Assembly: GCA_018401695.1 (NCBI GenBank)
Contig: JAGYKD010000001.1
Location: 1,242,016 to 1,306,015 of the forward strand
DNA from: Flavobacteriales bacterium
Lineage (GTDB): Bacteria; Bacteroidota; Bacteroidia; CAIKAF01
Reading direction: 5' to 3'
Length of the DNA: 64,000 nt
In this document: positions 18,200 through 26,227 of the stretch, piece after piece
How positions within the stretch are numbered: position 1 is the stretch's first letter
How the letters are laid out: the number at the start of each line of letters is the position of its first letter
Position numbers and translations under genes: made by a program
The notes under the pieces: generated by a model
What the model was told of the DNA's origin: nothing
Seen by the model: only the letters and a program-made list of their open reading frames with translations
Databases searched by the model: none

Positions 18200-20020
18200 A
18201 TGAGTCAAGTTCAATCCAATCAAGTCGCTCAAGAGTCTATTCACGGACACGAGCATGCACACGACCACCACGATCACAAAGAGACGTTCATTACCAAATA
18301 CATTTTTTCCCAAGATCATAAAATGATCGCTAAGCAATTCCTGATTACTGGAATGTTTATGGGACTTGTGGGGATGATGCTCTCTTTGTTCTTTAGGCTT
18401 CAACTGGGATGGCCAGGACAAGAAATGCCCATATTGGAGACCTTCTTAGGCAAGTGGGCTCCCGACGGAGTTTTAGACCCCAACTTTTATTTGGCCGCAG
18501 TAACTATTCACGGCACCATCCTTATTTTTATGGTGCTCACCGCAGGCCTTTCGGGTACTTTTTCGAATTTATTGATTCCATTGCAGCTGGGCGCACGCGA
18601 CATGGCTTCGCCTTTCCTTAACATGCTCTCTTACTGGTTCTTTTTTGCTTCCAGTGCTGTTATGATGGTTTCGCTTTTTGTAGAAACTGGACCCGCTTCT
18701 GCAGGATGGACGGTTTACCCTCCGCTGTCCGCTTTGCCTGAGGCTTCATCCGGTTCCGGTTTGGGGATGACTCTATGGTTGGTTTCCATCATCTTGTTTA
18801 TTGTTTCAGTGCTTATTGGTGGCCTCAATTACATCACTACCGTCCTAAACCTGCGCACCAAGGGAATGTCTATGACGCGCATGCCGCTTACCATTTGGGC
18901 CTTCCTTATTACAGCCATCTTGGGACTCCTTTCTTTTCCAGTCCTTCTGGCAGCAGGTCTTTTGCTGTTGTTCGACCGTTCCATGGGAACTTCCTTTTAT
19001 TTGTCCGATATCTACATTTCCGGTCAAGCCATGGAGCAAACGGGTGGTAGCCCTGTGCTTTACCAACACTTGTTTTGGTTCCTTGGACACCCCGAAGTGT
19101 ATATCATTCTATTGCCATCCTTGGGCATTACCTCTGAGGTTTTGGCCGTTAACTCACGCAAACCCATCTTTGGTTACCGTGCCATGATTGGCTCCATGCT
19201 GGGTATTGCCTTCCTGTCCTTTATTGTTTGGGGACACCACATGTTCGTTACCGGTATGGATCCCTTGTTAGGTTCTGTGTTCACCTTCACTACTTTGTTG
19301 ATTGCTATTCCATCTGCCATTAAGGCCTTCAACTACATCACCACACTTTGGAAGGGCAATATTGTGTTTACACCGGGCATGCTCTTCGCTATTGGCGTTG
19401 TATCTCTATTCATCTCCGGTGGTCTTACCGGTATCATCCTTGCCGACTCAGCTCTTGATGTGAATTTGCACCATACCTATTTTGTGGTTGCTCACTTCCA
19501 CCTAGTAATGGGCGTAGCGTCAATGTTTGGAACTTTTGCCGGGGTCTATCACTGGTTCCCTAAGATGTTCGGACGCATGATGAACAAAAAATTGGGATAC
19601 ATCCACTTCTGGGTTACCATTATCTCGGCTTACGGGGTGTTCTTCCCCATGCACTACATGGGTTTGGCCGGTGTTCCGCGTCGCTACTACCAAAACTTTG
19701 AATTTTTCGACGGTTTTGCTGACTTAAATGTGGTCATCTCCATCTTTGCCATCATTGGAGGTTTGGTACAGTTCCTCTTTGTCTTTAACTTCTTTTACAG
19801 TGCCTTCCGTGGTCCTAAAGCTCCCAAGAATCCTTGGAAATCAGCAACTTTGGAATGGACTACTCCGGTAAAAGGAATCCATGGAAACTGGCCCGGCGAA
19901 ATTCCTGCAGTACATCGTTGGCCTTACGATTATAGTGTGCCCAACGGGGAAGAACGAGACTTTATTCCTCAGGACGAGGCTCTATCCGAACAGGAAAAAG
20001 AAGCCAAGGTCACCCATTAA
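18200..20020 (+). CDS. coxA: Cytochrome c oxidase subunit I (heme-copper oxidase)
   Basis: The 606-residue catalytic subunit reduces oxygen and pumps protons. An upstream in-frame TTG exists at 18179, but ATG at 18200 gives a normal N-terminus and is preferred. The start is His-rich (HGHEHAHDHHDHKE, about residues 15-28), then twelve membrane helices follow. Signature motifs are HGTILIFMVL (heme a ligand region), FLGHPEVYIILLPSLGI (CuB His and Tyr cross-link), WGHHMFVTGMD (CuB His pair) and HHTYFVVAHFHLVMG (heme ligands). The GHPEVY motif indicates an A-type oxidase. No coxC or assembly genes follow; the operon ends at a strong terminator 15 bp later. Confidence 0.95.
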   Translation: MSQVQSNQVAQESIHGHEHAHDHHDHKETFITKYIFSQDHKMIAKQFLITGMFMGLVGMMLSLFFRLQLGWPGQEMPILETFLGKWAPDGVLDPNFYLAAVTIHGTILIFMVLTAGLSGTFSNLLIPLQLGARDMASPFLNMLSYWFFFASSAVMMVSLFVETGPASAGWTVYPPLSALPEASSGSGLGMTLWLVSIILFIVSVLIGGLNYITTVLNLRTKGMSMTRMPLTIWAFLITAILGLLSFPVLLAAGLLLLFDRSMGTSFYLSDIYISGQAMEQTGGSPVLYQHLFWFLGHPEVYIILLPSLGITSEVLAVNSRKPIFGYRAMIGSMLGIAFLSFIVWGHHMFVTGMDPLLGSVFTFTTLLIAIPSAIKAFNYITTLWKGNIVFTPGMLFAIGVVSLFISGGLTGIILADSALDVNLHHTYFVVAHFHLVMGVASMFGTFAGVYHWFPKMFGRMMNKKLGYIHFWVTIISAYGVFFPMHYMGLAGVPRRYYQNFEFFDGFADLNVVISIFAIIGGLVQFLFVFNFFYSAFRGPKAPKNPWKSATLEWTTPVKGIHGNWPGEIPAVHRWPYDYSVPNGEERDFIPQDEALSEQEKEAKVTH

Positions 20021-20034
20021 AGCAATTCAAAAAA

Positions 20035-20062
20035 AAGCCGCTCATAGAGCGGCTTTTTTTTA
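20035..20062 (+). terminator. Rho-independent terminator after coxA
   Basis: A 9-bp GC-rich stem (20035-20043 with 20047-20055, loop ATA) is followed by a run of T residues. A-runs on the left side let it also act on the convergent ddl transcript. Confidence 0.9.
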
Positions 20063-20117
20063 TTCTTTCCCTAAACCCGTTTTGGTTGGCTACACTTTGC
20101 TGGCATCAGGGAAATTG

Positions 20118-21110
20118 TCAGTGATCTGCCAAAGCCTCCCATAACAAGCGCGAAATGAGCTCTTTTTCGGTTTGCCCTGCAGCGCGTATCTGTTGCGGAA
20201 CAATGGAAGCCTCCGAAAAGCCGGGAACGGTATTGATTTCCATGAAAATTAAACCTTCCGATGGGTGAAGCATGTAGTCCATGCGTACCAAACCGCGAAT
20301 GTTTAAAAAAGCGTATATGGCCTTGCTATAGGCTTCCATTTGCTTTCTTAGTTCTTCCGGTATTTGTGCAGGGGTTATCTCGTCGGATTGACCTTCGTAT
20401 TTTGCTTGATAGTCAAAGAATTCATTGTGCGGTACAATTTCAGTAGGCGGCAAGCAAATCAAGGTATCCTGAAACTTATAAAGCCCTACGGTTAGCTCTC
20501 TGCCCGGCAAAAATCCCTCGGCCAGAACTTCGTGGTCTACCTCAAAGGCCTTTTCAATAGCCTCTACCATTTCGGTTTTGCTTTTCACCTTAAAGGTAGC
20601 TAAGCTGGACCCTCCATGGTTTGGCTTCACAAAAAGAGGTAAGCCTAGCTCCTCAACCGCTTCGTCAATGGATATTTGTGCCTGATTGGCACGATACAAC
20701 AGGGATTTAGCCACCGGAATTTTTAAAGAAGCTACCAAGGTTTTGGTAAGTTGCTTGTTCATGGTGAGCGAGGAAACCAACACTCCGGGCGTGGTGTAGG
20801 GAAGACCACACATTTCCAACAAGCCCTGCACCTCTCCGCTTTCTCCGGGAACTCCGTGCATAATAATATAGGCCACGTCAAAAGAAATCAATTGCCCTTG
20901 GTAAGCAAATTCCCAAAGCGATGCGTCAATTTCCAGCTCCTCTTCTTGGGGGAGTTGTACCCACCAGGTATTGTCCTTAAATACCACAAGCCAAGGCCTG
21001 AACACCTCACGGTCGATCTGATCCATTACACGGGCTGCCGATTTTAAGCTGATGTCATGTTCGCCGGTATAGCTCCCTGCCAGTACGGCGACAACAGGTG
21101 TTGCACTCAT
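20118..21110 (-). CDS. ddl: D-alanine--D-alanine ligase
   Basis: This 330-residue cytoplasmic ATP-grasp enzyme makes D-Ala-D-Ala for peptidoglycan. Motifs seen are HGVPGESGEVQG (N-terminal), TMNKQLTK, FVKPNHGGSS (ATP binding), LAEGFLPGRELTVG (the 'EGF' type site) and MEINTVPGFSEASIVPQQ, with the metal-binding Glu/Asn near the C-terminus. The start ATG is set by a TACATTTG box ending 4 nt before it. It is convergent with coxA. The PH-like membrane gene lies upstream in the same direction, 102 bp away. Confidence 0.95.
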   Translation of the reverse strand: MSATPVVAVLAGSYTGEHDISLKSAARVMDQIDREVFRPWLVVFKDNTWWVQLPQEEELEIDASLWEFAYQGQLISFDVAYIIMHGVPGESGEVQGLLEMCGLPYTTPGVLVSSLTMNKQLTKTLVASLKIPVAKSLLYRANQAQISIDEAVEELGLPLFVKPNHGGSSLATFKVKSKTEMVEAIEKAFEVDHEVLAEGFLPGRELTVGLYKFQDTLICLPPTEIVPHNEFFDYQAKYEGQSDEITPAQIPEELRKQMEAYSKAIYAFLNIRGLVRMDYMLHPSEGLIFMEINTVPGFSEASIVPQQIRAAGQTEKELISRLLWEALADH

Positions 21111-21114
21111 ATTT

Positions 21115-21122
21115 CAAATGTA
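21115..21122 (-). promoter_or_regulatory. TAnnTTTG -7 box of ddl
   Basis: The minus strand reads TACATTTG, with a TTG 19 nt upstream as a good -33 element, so this is one of the best promoters in the window. The box ends 4 nt before the ATG of ddl, implying a leaderless or nearly leaderless mRNA. Confidence 0.65.
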
Positions 21123-21212
21123 GCGGGCAAAATGCTCGGCGCAACACCACAGGGTAATTTTAATCAACAAAGTAATGCACAGGCATATGCGCAAAAGCTT
21201 GTCCTTAACCTA

Positions 21213-21725
21213 TCAAGAGCCAGTATCTTTTGGACTGCGCAGATTCAAGGCGTTCTCAATTGCCTCTGCTAATGCATTATCCTCGGGCGTTCCCAGCAGC
21301 AATTGCTTATTGTTTTTAAGGTACAGACGCACCCCTCGATTTCCGTAAACCGACACCGCAGCTTTGGTACCTCGTAGGTTGTAACGCAGGCCCCAACCAC
21401 CAAATTCGCGGATGGGTTGGTAAGGTCCATGTTCTACCTTTTCGATTTGATCCAAAGGAATTTGTTTGAACCTTTGCATCAAAGGCAAAAGCTTATAGCT
21501 AAGGGTTTGATTATCAAGACGAATGTGCAAGCGCATAAAGGCCAACAAGCATAAAATACCCCATGCCGTAATGCTTAGAGAGAGCCAAAGCATGCCATGG
21601 GCAGCAAAAGGGGCAACCGCCAGCCAGCCCAGCACAAAAAAAAGGGCAAAAATCGTGCCGGGCAAAAGCAGCAAAAATCTGAAACCACGCAAGTTCCAAC
21701 GCACCGAATCTTCGTACAAAAGCAT
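21213..21725 (-). CDS. Small membrane protein with PH-like C-terminal domain, uncharacterised
   Basis: The 170-residue protein has two transmembrane helices (about 16-38 and 43-64) and a soluble C-terminal domain of about 100 residues. The segment QIEKVEHGPYQPIREFGGWGLRY is typical of Bacteroidota PH-domain-like proteins (DUF6141-like). It is cited in part as FGGWGLRYN, followed by SVYGNRGVRLYL and LLLGTPED. This motif set is familiar, but no function is known to me. A TACTTTTA box ends 3 nt before the ATG, one base off the usual TAnnTTTG. It lies upstream of ddl on the same strand. Membrane sensing or lipid binding would be speculation. Confidence 0.65.
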   Translation of the reverse strand: MLLYEDSVRWNLRGFRFLLLLPGTIFALFFVLGWLAVAPFAAHGMLWLSLSITAWGILCLLAFMRLHIRLDNQTLSYKLLPLMQRFKQIPLDQIEKVEHGPYQPIREFGGWGLRYNLRGTKAAVSVYGNRGVRLYLKNNKQLLLGTPEDNALAEAIENALNLRSPKDTGS

Positions 21726-21747
21726 GCATAAAAGTAGCGAAATTTGG

Positions 21748-22087
21748 TTTTGGGCGCCTTATCCTGCCCTTACCTTTAGTGTAGGGTCCACCCATGGGCA
21801 ATTCCAGGCCCTGCAGGGTCCCCGAAGAATCGGGGCCGCTTCGGTGCCGGAATTGCTCCATGGCTGCACCCTACAGCTATCGGTGCGGTCAGGGGCGCAG
21901 TGCTCCGTGGGGAGATGCTTTTTTGGAAGATGATTTGGGCCCCGGATGGACGCGATAGCCTGAGGTAAGGAAGGCTTAGTGGGGCTGCCTGAGGCGGGCG
22001 GAGCTTTAGCGAGCCCCGCCAAAGGCTTGCCCCACTTAGCTTTCCTAAGTCAGCTAAAGCGGAGAGCCGGATAAGGCCCCCAAAAAA
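21748..22087. repeat. GC-rich intergenic element with inverted ends, family 2
   Basis: This fills the 420-bp gap between the divergent PH-like and PASTA genes. Its left end, TTTTGGGCGCCTTATCC (21748-21764), and right end (22069-22087, complement of the same word with one change) are inverted copies. Inside are further palindromes, such as CTTAGTGGGGC / GCCCCACTTAG (from about 21976 to 22039) and CCCGAAGAATCGGGG. The same end sequence occurs at 60292-60310 and, partly, at 46394-46411. There is no protein-coding capacity I would defend. Confidence 0.7.
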
Positions 22088-22145
22088 CTAAGCCCGAAAA
22101 AAAAACGTATTTTCGAGGCCTGCAATATAATTAAGCCCTATCGGA

Positions 22146-22796
22146 ATGTTTCGCTCCAAGAATTTTTGGCTCAATGTTGCGCTGTCCATACTGTCGGTGC
22201 TGCTGTTGTTGTGGCTTACGTTTCGGTTTTTTCATTGGTACACCAACCATGGAGAAACAATCGAGGTTCCACAGTTGATTGGGCGGAGCGAGGCAGAAGC
22301 CATGGAGGAATTGGAAGCTTTGGGCCTGCAAGGTTTGCTGAGCGATACGCTGTACGAAGTTCCAGATTCTTTGGCAAGTGTTCCTGCCGGGCATGTGTTG
22401 GACCAAAATCCACGGGATGGAGTTGGCGTGAAGGAGGGGCGTAAAGTGCGTCTTTTTTTGCGGTCTTCGGCTCCGCCTATGGTTTCCATACCCAATTTGG
22501 TGAATTTTAGTGTGAATGTGGCACGCGCGGAACTCGAAGCCAAAGGATTGGTCATCGAAGGGGTGCAGACTCCATCGGGAATGGCTCCTAAGATGGAGTT
22601 GAATCCGCCTATAGTTGAGCTTTTGCATAAAGGAAAAATACTGGAGTCCGGGCAAAAAATTCCCAAGGGAAGCCCTATTTTGCTTGTGGTAGACGACCTT
22701 AAAGAGCAAGACGATGACTCACTTTTGATCGAGCAAGTTTTGAATAATGGTGAGAATAGTTTACCTTCAAATTTCAATAACGGAATGAATCCATGA
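22146..22796 (+). CDS. PASTA domain membrane protein
   Basis: The 216-residue protein has one N-terminal membrane helix (about residues 10-30) and then periplasmic PASTA-type repeats. Repeat one runs from IEVPQLIGRSEAEAMEEL to VGVKEGRKVRLFL, with the typical hallmark DQNPRDG. Repeat two begins VSIPNLVNFSVNVARAEL and includes GMAPKMELNPP. PASTA domains bind peptidoglycan fragments or mediate cell-wall association. No kinase or transpeptidase domain is attached. The neighbourhood ddl, PASTA, T9SS protein, rluD recurs in Bacteroidota as I recall, which suggests a cell-envelope link. Its stop overlaps the ATG of the next gene by 4 bp. ATG at 22146 is the first good start. Confidence 0.85.
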   Translation: MFRSKNFWLNVALSILSVLLLLWLTFRFFHWYTNHGETIEVPQLIGRSEAEAMEELEALGLQGLLSDTLYEVPDSLASVPAGHVLDQNPRDGVGVKEGRKVRLFLRSSAPPMVSIPNLVNFSVNVARAELEAKGLVIEGVQTPSGMAPKMELNPPIVELLHKGKILESGQKIPKGSPILLVVDDLKEQDDDSLLIEQVLNNGENSLPSNFNNGMNP

Positions 22797-25045
22797 GGCC
22801 GGCCCTGATTTCCATATTGTTTTTCGTCCTGTTGAGCGTTAATTTTGTTGATGCTCAAGTGATTATGGGCTCTTTGGATTATAATCCAAGCAAGCAACAG
22901 TTGCCTGCTATAAAGCAATCGGGCCCGCAAGAGATTCTTTTTCCTAATGAATCCAATCGTTTTTTCCCACCCGACACGCTCAACCTTCCTTTTTTGGATG
23001 ATTTTTCAACCGACCGTTATACCTCTTATGATGCTTGGGAGTATCCGGCACCTCTAGATTCGGTTCGTCCAAAGTACCGAGTAATTCCTGCACCCCTTCA
23101 GTGGCCTTTCAATTATAAAACTACACCGGCCTACACCTATATGATTGCCGGAAATGCGGTAGATAGTTTTCAAACTCCGGTGCATGAAATTGTATTCTAT
23201 AACGATAGCTTAAATCCGTTTCGACCAAACGATACGCTTACGGTTTGGGAGTTTAGCCCTTTTCGTTTGGTGTATAACGAGAATACGCAGTTGGTAGATA
23301 CGATTCCTCAATTGGCCGATGGTTTTGTTGCAGCCGATACGACAGATACTATTCGGGTTTTTTTCCCATTGAACGACGGTGCGGTGTGGTTGGATCACTA
23401 TACCTACCGCAACAACACCATGGCCATAGATCCGCCCAGTTGGGGTGTGGCAACTTTTGACGGAACCGATGAGTTGGGAGCCCCCTACGATTTTCAGGCC
23501 TCGGCCTATGGTCGTGCCGATCGTTTAACATCCAAACCCATTGATTTGAATTATCCGGCATCGGATTCTATTTATTTAAGTTTTTGGGTTCAGCCCCAAG
23601 GCCTGGGTTACGCCCCGGCGGCCCAAGACTCCTTGGTTTTGGAGTTTTTAGACCCTGTGGCGCGTCGCTGGAACCGGCGATTTGCTTTGCCCGGTGACTC
23701 GGTTCAAGATTTTCGTCCCATTCTTATTCCTATAGTAGAGGCTCAATATTTGAGGCGTGGCTTTCAATTTCGTTTCGTTAATTACGCCAACCGGAGCGGC
23801 AATCAAGACCATTGGTCTATAGATTATGTGGAGTTGGACCGCTTCCGCACCTTTGATGATACCCTCTTAGATGATGTGGCTTTGGTAAATGTGCAGCCAC
23901 ATTTTTTGCGCTTTTATACCGCCATGCCCTGGACGCAGGTTACCATGCCGGAAATTGAGCAAAAATGGCGGAATCAAATTGCCAATAGAGACGATGTTCC
24001 TCGGGTTATTTCCTATGGATTTGAAGTTAGAGATACCGATGGAAATCTGTTTAATCAATATCCCCAGGATTATAATCCCTTGCCCTCGGATACCAACATT
24101 ATTCAACCATATTTAACCAATGGGTATGCAAACTTCAGCCGCTGGAGTCAGCCCGACTTTACGTATGACTTTGCCAACGGCGGTTATTTCCCCTTGCAAG
24201 ATAGTGCCACCTTTACGGTAAAGCATGTATTAACCCAGCTCAATAACGATAAGTTGTTAGACAACGATACCATTACCATTACCCAACCTTTCCATAATTA
24301 TTTTGCTTACGACGACGGTACCGCCGAAGTAGCCGTATGGCTTGGAGTACCCGGATCCTTTGCGGTTAAGTTCAGGAATAATTTTACCGATACCCTGTAC
24401 GGAATAAGCATGTATTTTTCGCCGGTTAAGGAGAACAATCTTAACCGTAATATTGACCTTTCGGTTTGGAAGAATTTGGAGGATGATCCGTTGTATACTG
24501 AGCGAGTAAGGATTGGTGTTAGTCCATTGGACAATGACGCCAGGCGCATAAACGAAAACAATGGCTTTACGACCTATGTGTTGGAGGAGCCTTTGCCCTT
24601 GTCCTCCGGTCCCTTTTATGTGGGCTGGACACAAAGCCAAATTTTTAAAGTCAATTTGGGCTTTGATCGGAACAACGATGCATCCAACAATACCTTTTAT
24701 CGAATTTATTCGGATTGGGACACCTTAGACTTGGGTGGAGCGGCCATGATTCGCCCCTTGGTTGCCAATGATTTTCGATTGAATGAGTTGAATCAAGAGC
24801 CTGTGGTGTCTGATGAGAAAATACACGTTTTCCCAAACCCGAATCAAGGCCTGGTTCATGTGCAAACGGATGCAGAAATTGGCTCTTGGCGTTTGATGGA
24901 TTTAAGTGGCCGTGTTGTATGCCATGGAGTGGCCAATCCGGGGCAGCATAGTTTTCATTTGCCCGGTGTTCCACAGGGGATGTATGTATTTGAAATAACC
25001 ACCTTGGAGGGGTATCAGTTTTGCGAAAAATTACTGATGCATTAA
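22793..25045 (+). CDS. Large secreted protein with T9SS type A sorting domain
   Basis: The 750-residue protein has a signal peptide (about 1-22, ending VDAQ) and a C-terminal sorting domain. That domain starts IHVFPNPNQGLVHVQ (about residue 676) and includes LMDLSGRVV and GMYVFEI. The middle is rich in Asp, Asn and aromatic residues and includes FLDDFSTDRY and YLSFWVQPQGLGY, typical of beta-jelly-roll surface proteins. I recognise no catalytic motif. Translation is probably coupled to the PASTA gene (ATGA overlap). Homologues with this context exist in many Bacteroidota, but the function is unknown. Expected location is the cell surface or outside the cell. Confidence 0.8.
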   Translation: MRPALISILFFVLLSVNFVDAQVIMGSLDYNPSKQQLPAIKQSGPQEILFPNESNRFFPPDTLNLPFLDDFSTDRYTSYDAWEYPAPLDSVRPKYRVIPAPLQWPFNYKTTPAYTYMIAGNAVDSFQTPVHEIVFYNDSLNPFRPNDTLTVWEFSPFRLVYNENTQLVDTIPQLADGFVAADTTDTIRVFFPLNDGAVWLDHYTYRNNTMAIDPPSWGVATFDGTDELGAPYDFQASAYGRADRLTSKPIDLNYPASDSIYLSFWVQPQGLGYAPAAQDSLVLEFLDPVARRWNRRFALPGDSVQDFRPILIPIVEAQYLRRGFQFRFVNYANRSGNQDHWSIDYVELDRFRTFDDTLLDDVALVNVQPHFLRFYTAMPWTQVTMPEIEQKWRNQIANRDDVPRVISYGFEVRDTDGNLFNQYPQDYNPLPSDTNIIQPYLTNGYANFSRWSQPDFTYDFANGGYFPLQDSATFTVKHVLTQLNNDKLLDNDTITITQPFHNYFAYDDGTAEVAVWLGVPGSFAVKFRNNFTDTLYGISMYFSPVKENNLNRNIDLSVWKNLEDDPLYTERVRIGVSPLDNDARRINENNGFTTYVLEEPLPLSSGPFYVGWTQSQIFKVNLGFDRNNDASNNTFYRIYSDWDTLDLGGAAMIRPLVANDFRLNELNQEPVVSDEKIHVFPNPNQGLVHVQTDAEIGSWRLMDLSGRVVCHGVANPGQHSFHLPGVPQGMYVFEITTLEGYQFCEKLLMH

Positions 25046-25069
25046 ACACAAAGGGTGGAACATAAGCCG

Positions 25070-26119
25070 ATGGAGGATATTGAGGAGCAGTTCGAGGAGG
25101 AACTGTATGAACATAAGAGCTTTACAGTAGATCCGGGTCAGGCTGTTTTACGGGTAGACAAGTTTTTGACCATTCGCTTGGAAAAAACCAGTAGAAACCG
25201 GGTTCAGAAAGCTGCCGATGCCGGTTGCTTGCAGGTGAATGGGGTTGCTGTAAAAAGTAACTATAAAATAAAGCCCGGTGATGTGGTGAGTCTGGTATTT
25301 CCCACGCCTCCACAAGACCACACCTTAGAGCCAGAAGATATACCCTTGGAAGTATTGTACCAAGACGAACACCTGTTGGTAATCAATAAGCCGGCGGGGA
25401 TGGTGGTGCATCCGGGAGTTGGGAATTATAGCGGCACTTTGGTAAACGCCTTGTTGCACCATGTACGGCATTTGCCGGGAGGGGACGACCAGAGACCGGG
25501 ACTGGTGCACCGCTTGGACAAAGATACCAGTGGGGTTATGGTGATAGCCCGAACCGAAGAAGCGATGACTCATTTGGCTGCTCAGTTTTTTCATAGAACC
25601 ATTCATAGGCGTTATTTGGCCTTGTGTTGGGGACGCCCGGATCCGGAGTCAGGTACAATTACAGGGAACATTGGTCGAGATCAAAACAATAGACAACTTT
25701 TTAAGGTCTATACCGATGAGGACTTAGGCAAGCATGCGGTTACGCATTACGAAACAGTAGAACATCTGGGCTTTGTGAGTCTTATACGGTGTCGCCTAGA
25801 AACCGGTCGGACCCATCAGATTCGGGTACATTTAAAGTTTAAGGGGCATCCCTTGTTTAATGACCCATTTTATGGCGGGGACCGTATTTTGCGGGGGGTA
25901 GATACAACCAAGTATAAGCAGTTTATAAAGAATTGTTTGGCATTGATTCCCGGGCAAGCATTGCACGCGGAGTCTTTGGCTTTTGTTCATCCGGCTACCG
26001 GGGAGGAAATGCTTTTTAAAACGGACCCTCCGTCTGGTTTTGTTGAAATCTTGGAAAAGTGGCACAGATATTTGGCGGGTCGCACGCAAGGTGTTGAAAA
26101 AGAAGAAGAAGAGTCCTAG
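25070..26119 (+). CDS. RluD-family 23S rRNA pseudouridine synthase
   Basis: The enzyme isomerises uridine to pseudouridine in rRNA, probably positions like 1911/1915/1917 if truly RluD. An in-frame GTG lies at 25055, but the ATG at 25070 is preferred, giving 349 residues. The N-terminal S4 RNA-binding domain covers about 18-85 (RVDKFLTIRL, NGVAVKSNYKIKPGD). The catalytic motif HRLDKDTSG contains Asp150. Further motifs are LAQ-like HLAAQFFHRTIHRRYLAL (in part) and CRLETGRTHQIRVHL. The C-terminus ends in a run of Glu after KKEEE-like residues. It follows the T9SS gene by 24 bp. Confidence 0.9.
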   Translation: MEDIEEQFEEELYEHKSFTVDPGQAVLRVDKFLTIRLEKTSRNRVQKAADAGCLQVNGVAVKSNYKIKPGDVVSLVFPTPPQDHTLEPEDIPLEVLYQDEHLLVINKPAGMVVHPGVGNYSGTLVNALLHHVRHLPGGDDQRPGLVHRLDKDTSGVMVIARTEEAMTHLAAQFFHRTIHRRYLALCWGRPDPESGTITGNIGRDQNNRQLFKVYTDEDLGKHAVTHYETVEHLGFVSLIRCRLETGRTHQIRVHLKFKGHPLFNDPFYGGDRILRGVDTTKYKQFIKNCLALIPGQALHAESLAFVHPATGEEMLFKTDPPSGFVEILEKWHRYLAGRTQGVEKEEEES

Positions 26120-26216
26120 AGCGCAGTAGCTGTAAGTTATTGGTTAATAAAATTGACCCATGAACATCACGGATTCTGTAGGTTTTTTGGTAATTTTATT
26201 CGTGTTTTAAATAAAC

Positions 26217-26224
26217 TACTTTTG
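26217..26224 (+). promoter_or_regulatory. TAnnTTTG box at the start of the subtilase gene
   Basis: TACTTTTG is an exact consensus match and ends 3 nt before the ATG at 26228. No -33 TTG at normal spacing was found; the next TTG is 28 nt upstream. Confidence 0.45.
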
Positions 26225-26227
26225 TAC

